Assembly: GCF_011742925.1 (NCBI RefSeq)
Contig: NZ_WAEL01000009.1
Location: 1 to 64,000, forward strand
From: Fibrivirga algicola
Lineage (GTDB): Bacteria > Bacteroidota > Bacteroidia > Cytophagales > Spirosomataceae
DNA length: 64,000 bases
Direction of reading: 5' to 3'
Of the stretch, positions 61,929 to 64,000 are shown piece after piece; the stretch's first letter is position 1, and the number at the start of each line of letters is the position of its first letter. The notes under the pieces were generated by a model. It searched no databases. It had not been told where the DNA came from and saw only the letters and a list, made by a program, of their open reading frames with translations. The position numbers and the translations under genes are program-made.

Positions 61929-64000
61929 TTACGCCGTGTTCCGAAAACCACTAGGAGGGACTCCTTTTTCTTCTGCGAAAACCCGGCTGAAATACTTGGG
62001 ATTATCAAAACCCACCGCATAGGCAATCTCGGCAACGCTCAACGTTGAATGGATCAGCAGCGCTTCGGCTTTTTGCAAACGAAGTGCCCTTAAGTAAGGA
62101 ATTACGGACATACCTGTCAGCGCCATTGTCTTGCGATACAGGGAGTTCCGGCTCATGCCCATCAACTGACAGATCATGGTCGTATCGAGGGCCACGTTAT
62201 CCAGATGAAGTTCTAGGATGCTGCGCAGTTTGGCTACAAACTGGTCTTCCCGCGTATGCGTCCCGGCGTCGGGCGCTGGGGCAGCCTGCGGGGTGCCCAG
62301 CGCCCGCTGGCTGTAATAATGCTGCAAAAGTTGTCTGGTCTGGAGTAGGTTGCTCAGAACAAGGAGCAACTCTTCCCGCCCGAAAGGCTTAACCAGGTAC
62401 GCATCCCCCCCCCGCCGTAAACCCGTAAGCCGATCGTCTGTAGCGGCCCGGGCCGTGAGCAGAACGATTGGTATATGGCTGGTACGTTCGTCATTCTTCA
62501 GGATGCTGCACAATTCAAATCCGTCTTTGATGGGCATCATCACGTCACTCACAATTAGATCTGGTATGATGGCCAGCGCTTGGGCAATACCCATCTGCCC
62601 GTTTTCAGCCCGTACGACCTGATACTCCTCCCGCAGGCAGCTCTGGATATAGGTGGCTGCATCGTCATTGTCTTCCACCAGCAACAGCATGGGGCGATCG
62701 GGCAGCTCATCCGGACCGGCTTCAACCCAGTCGCCCAACGCACCCGGGTCAGACGCGGTCAGCACGGGCGCAGGCCCTACTGGGTCGACCAGGAGCGCCT
62801 GCCGGGTCAAAGGTAGACGGATCACAAATTCAGCGCCTGATCCGAAGGGCCTCAGTCGATTGCGAACGGCCAGTCCACCCTGCATCAGGCTAACCAACTC
62901 CCGTACCAGCGACAGGCCAATGCCGGTACCACCAGTGTCTGGCCCAGCCTGGTGCGGCCCAGCCGAATCGTCGGACCGCTGGTAAAAGCGATCAAAGATC
63001 CTCGACAGGCTAGCCGCATCAATACCAGGGCCAGTGTCGCTGACGGTAATTTGAATCCACGGTTCGGTCAGATGATGGATTGGCGTAAGCGCCTCATAAT
63101 AGCCCTCGGGGGTAAGTGGTTGCCAATAGGGCTGAATAGCCACTTCGCAACGTACCTGGCCCCCTGGCGGAGTAAAATGGAGCGCGTTTCTCAGCAGGTT
63201 GGCCACGATATCCTGCAGTTTATCCGGGTGAAAGTCAGCCTCTATGCTTTCCTCCTCCGTATGTACGATCAGGTCCACACGCTTCTTCTCGGCTAGCAAG
63301 TGAAACGACTCCCCGACGAAGCGGATAAAGCGGACCAGGTCGGTTCGCACGAGTTTAAGCGGCATCTTGCCTGCTTCCAGCCGGGAAAGATCCAGAATTT
63401 GATTGATCAGCCGCAGCAGGTTGCGGCCGTTGCGCTCGATTAGGATAGCCGATTGTTGCAACTGGGGATCGGCCTGCCGGCGGAGGTTGTCGGCCATCCC
63501 CAGAATCACTGTGAGGGGCGTGCGAAACTCATGGGAGATGTTGGCAAAAAAACGGGATTTGGTTTCGTCGAGCTGCAACAGATCCTGGGCCTGCCGGGCA
63601 ATGGTCTGGGTGGCTTCATTGATCCGGTTCTGCAGTTGGGTTTGCGCCTTTCGGTATTGCCATTCCCGCCACCGACCCCAGGCCCAGATACCGCCCAAAA
63701 ACAAAAACAATAGGGTAATGGCAAACCATGGACGCAGGTAAAACGGCCTTAGAACTCGTATACCCAGGGTGAGGGAAGCCGACGATAAGCGGCCGCCAGC
63801 GGCCTGCCCCCGAACCAGCAACTGATGGTCACCGTAGGGTAGGTTACCCAATCGAAGGGACGACTCGGTCTGGTAGCGCCAGGTATTGTCTACTCCCTTA
63901 AACTGGTAGGCATACGTATTTTTTTGGGCATCCGTGTAATTGAGCAACGCGAAGTCGAGAATACTGCTCCGGTCGTTAGGCTGTAGGGTGATCTGACCAG
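61929..64000 (-). CDS. Hybrid two-component system regulator with AraC output (N-terminus beyond right edge)
   Basis: 689 visible residues; the frame stays open through the right edge, where it reads GQITLQPNDRSSILDFALLNYTD, part of a Y_Y_Y domain. Then a transmembrane helix (PWFAITLLFLFLGGIWAW), HisKA with FFANISHEFRTPLTVIL, HATPase (SDTGPGID, GTGIGLSLV), receiver with IVSDVMMPIKDG and an AraC-type HTH (MSRNSLYRKTMALTGMSVIPYLRALRLQKAEALL, SVAEIAYAVGFDNPKYFSRVFAEEKG). It is a periplasmic-sensor transcription regulator of the kind that controls polysaccharide utilisation. Its sensor part and target genes lie outside the window. No GH or SusC genes are found on its 3' side. Confidence 0.94.
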   Translation of the reverse strand, partial: GQITLQPNDRSSILDFALLNYTDAQKNTYAYQFKGVDNTWRYQTESSLRLGNLPYGDHQLLVRGQAAGGRLSSASLTLGIRVLRPFYLRPWFAITLLFLFLGGIWAWGRWREWQYRKAQTQLQNRINEATQTIARQAQDLLQLDETKSRFFANISHEFRTPLTVILGMADNLRRQADPQLQQSAILIERNGRNLLRLINQILDLSRLEAGKMPLKLVRTDLVRFIRFVGESFHLLAEKKRVDLIVHTEEESIEADFHPDKLQDIVANLLRNALHFTPPGGQVRCEVAIQPYWQPLTPEGYYEALTPIHHLTEPWIQITVSDTGPGIDAASLSRIFDRFYQRSDDSAGPHQAGPDTGGTGIGLSLVRELVSLMQGGLAVRNRLRPFGSGAEFVIRLPLTRQALLVDPVGPAPVLTASDPGALGDWVEAGPDELPDRPMLLLVEDNDDAATYIQSCLREEYQVVRAENGQMGIAQALAIIPDLIVSDVMMPIKDGFELCSILKNDERTSHIPIVLLTARAATDDRLTGLRRGGDAYLVKPFGREELLLVLSNLLQTRQLLQHYYSQRALGTPQAAPAPDAGTHTREDQFVAKLRSILELHLDNVALDTTMICQLMGMSRNSLYRKTMALTGMSVIPYLRALRLQKAEALLIHSTLSVAEIAYAVGFDNPKYFSRVFAEEKGVPPSGFRNTA

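Overview
The window looks like a chromosomal segment of a Bacteroidota bacterium of the Spirosoma/Cytophagales type. The reasons are the SusC/SusD pair, ECF sigma/FecR regulation, hybrid two-component regulators with AraC-type outputs, a secreted protein with a type IX secretion-like C-terminus, DUF4374 and ASPIC/UnbV proteins, moderately high G+C coding DNA, and few strong Shine-Dalgarno sites. The genus is an inference. No rRNA, tRNA, CRISPR array or intact insertion sequence was recognised.

Left edge (1-5.5 kb): a secreted SGNH esterase running off the left end, a decayed oxidoreductase fragment, then a PAS/GAF hybrid histidine kinase whose reading frame is cut by one in-frame TAA, so the receiver domain is left as a separate ORF. 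Two perfect hairpins close this block.

Main locus (5.9-28.9 kb): a polysaccharide-utilisation locus on the + strand. It runs ECF sigma factor, FecR anti-sigma factor, STN-containing SusC, SusD lipoprotein, terminator, FG-GAP/ASPIC-UnbV protein, then a tight series of GH35 beta-galactosidase, GH29 alpha-fucosidase, two alpha/beta hydrolases, GH20 hexosaminidase and GH92 alpha-mannosidase. A sulfatase follows on the - strand. The enzyme set fits stepwise removal of Gal, Fuc, GlcNAc and Man from a complex N-glycan, possibly a plant Lewis-a type; the substrate is inferred.

Middle (31-44 kb): a small protein of unknown function, a cytosolic protein with possible remote resemblance to CD38-type ADP-ribosyl cyclases, a response regulator, a DoxX protein, a GAF/PAS histidine kinase, a small hypothetical protein and a membrane acyltransferase, separated by long gaps that hold gene remnants.

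Regulator and exported protein (41-49.7 kb): a single-propeller-sized hybrid two-component regulator is divergent from a very large exported protein with plant-type leucine-rich repeats, Ig-like modules, two CBM3 domains and a T9SS-like tail. The gap between them carries a 12-bp direct repeat with a 20-bp period, a good candidate operator for the AraC-type output domain.

Right part (50-64 kb): a vanadium-dependent haloperoxidase-like protein, a TonB-dependent receptor/DUF4374 pair (probable iron chelate or similar uptake), a small secreted protein, a secreted alpha/beta hydrolase, a D-lactate dehydrogenase, and a second hybrid two-component regulator cut by the right edge. The gaps contain recognisable remnants of a DUF4369 lipoprotein, a possible recombinase and a DUF1772-like protein. 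The octamer GGTACGTT recurs far above chance in all reading frames and in gaps.
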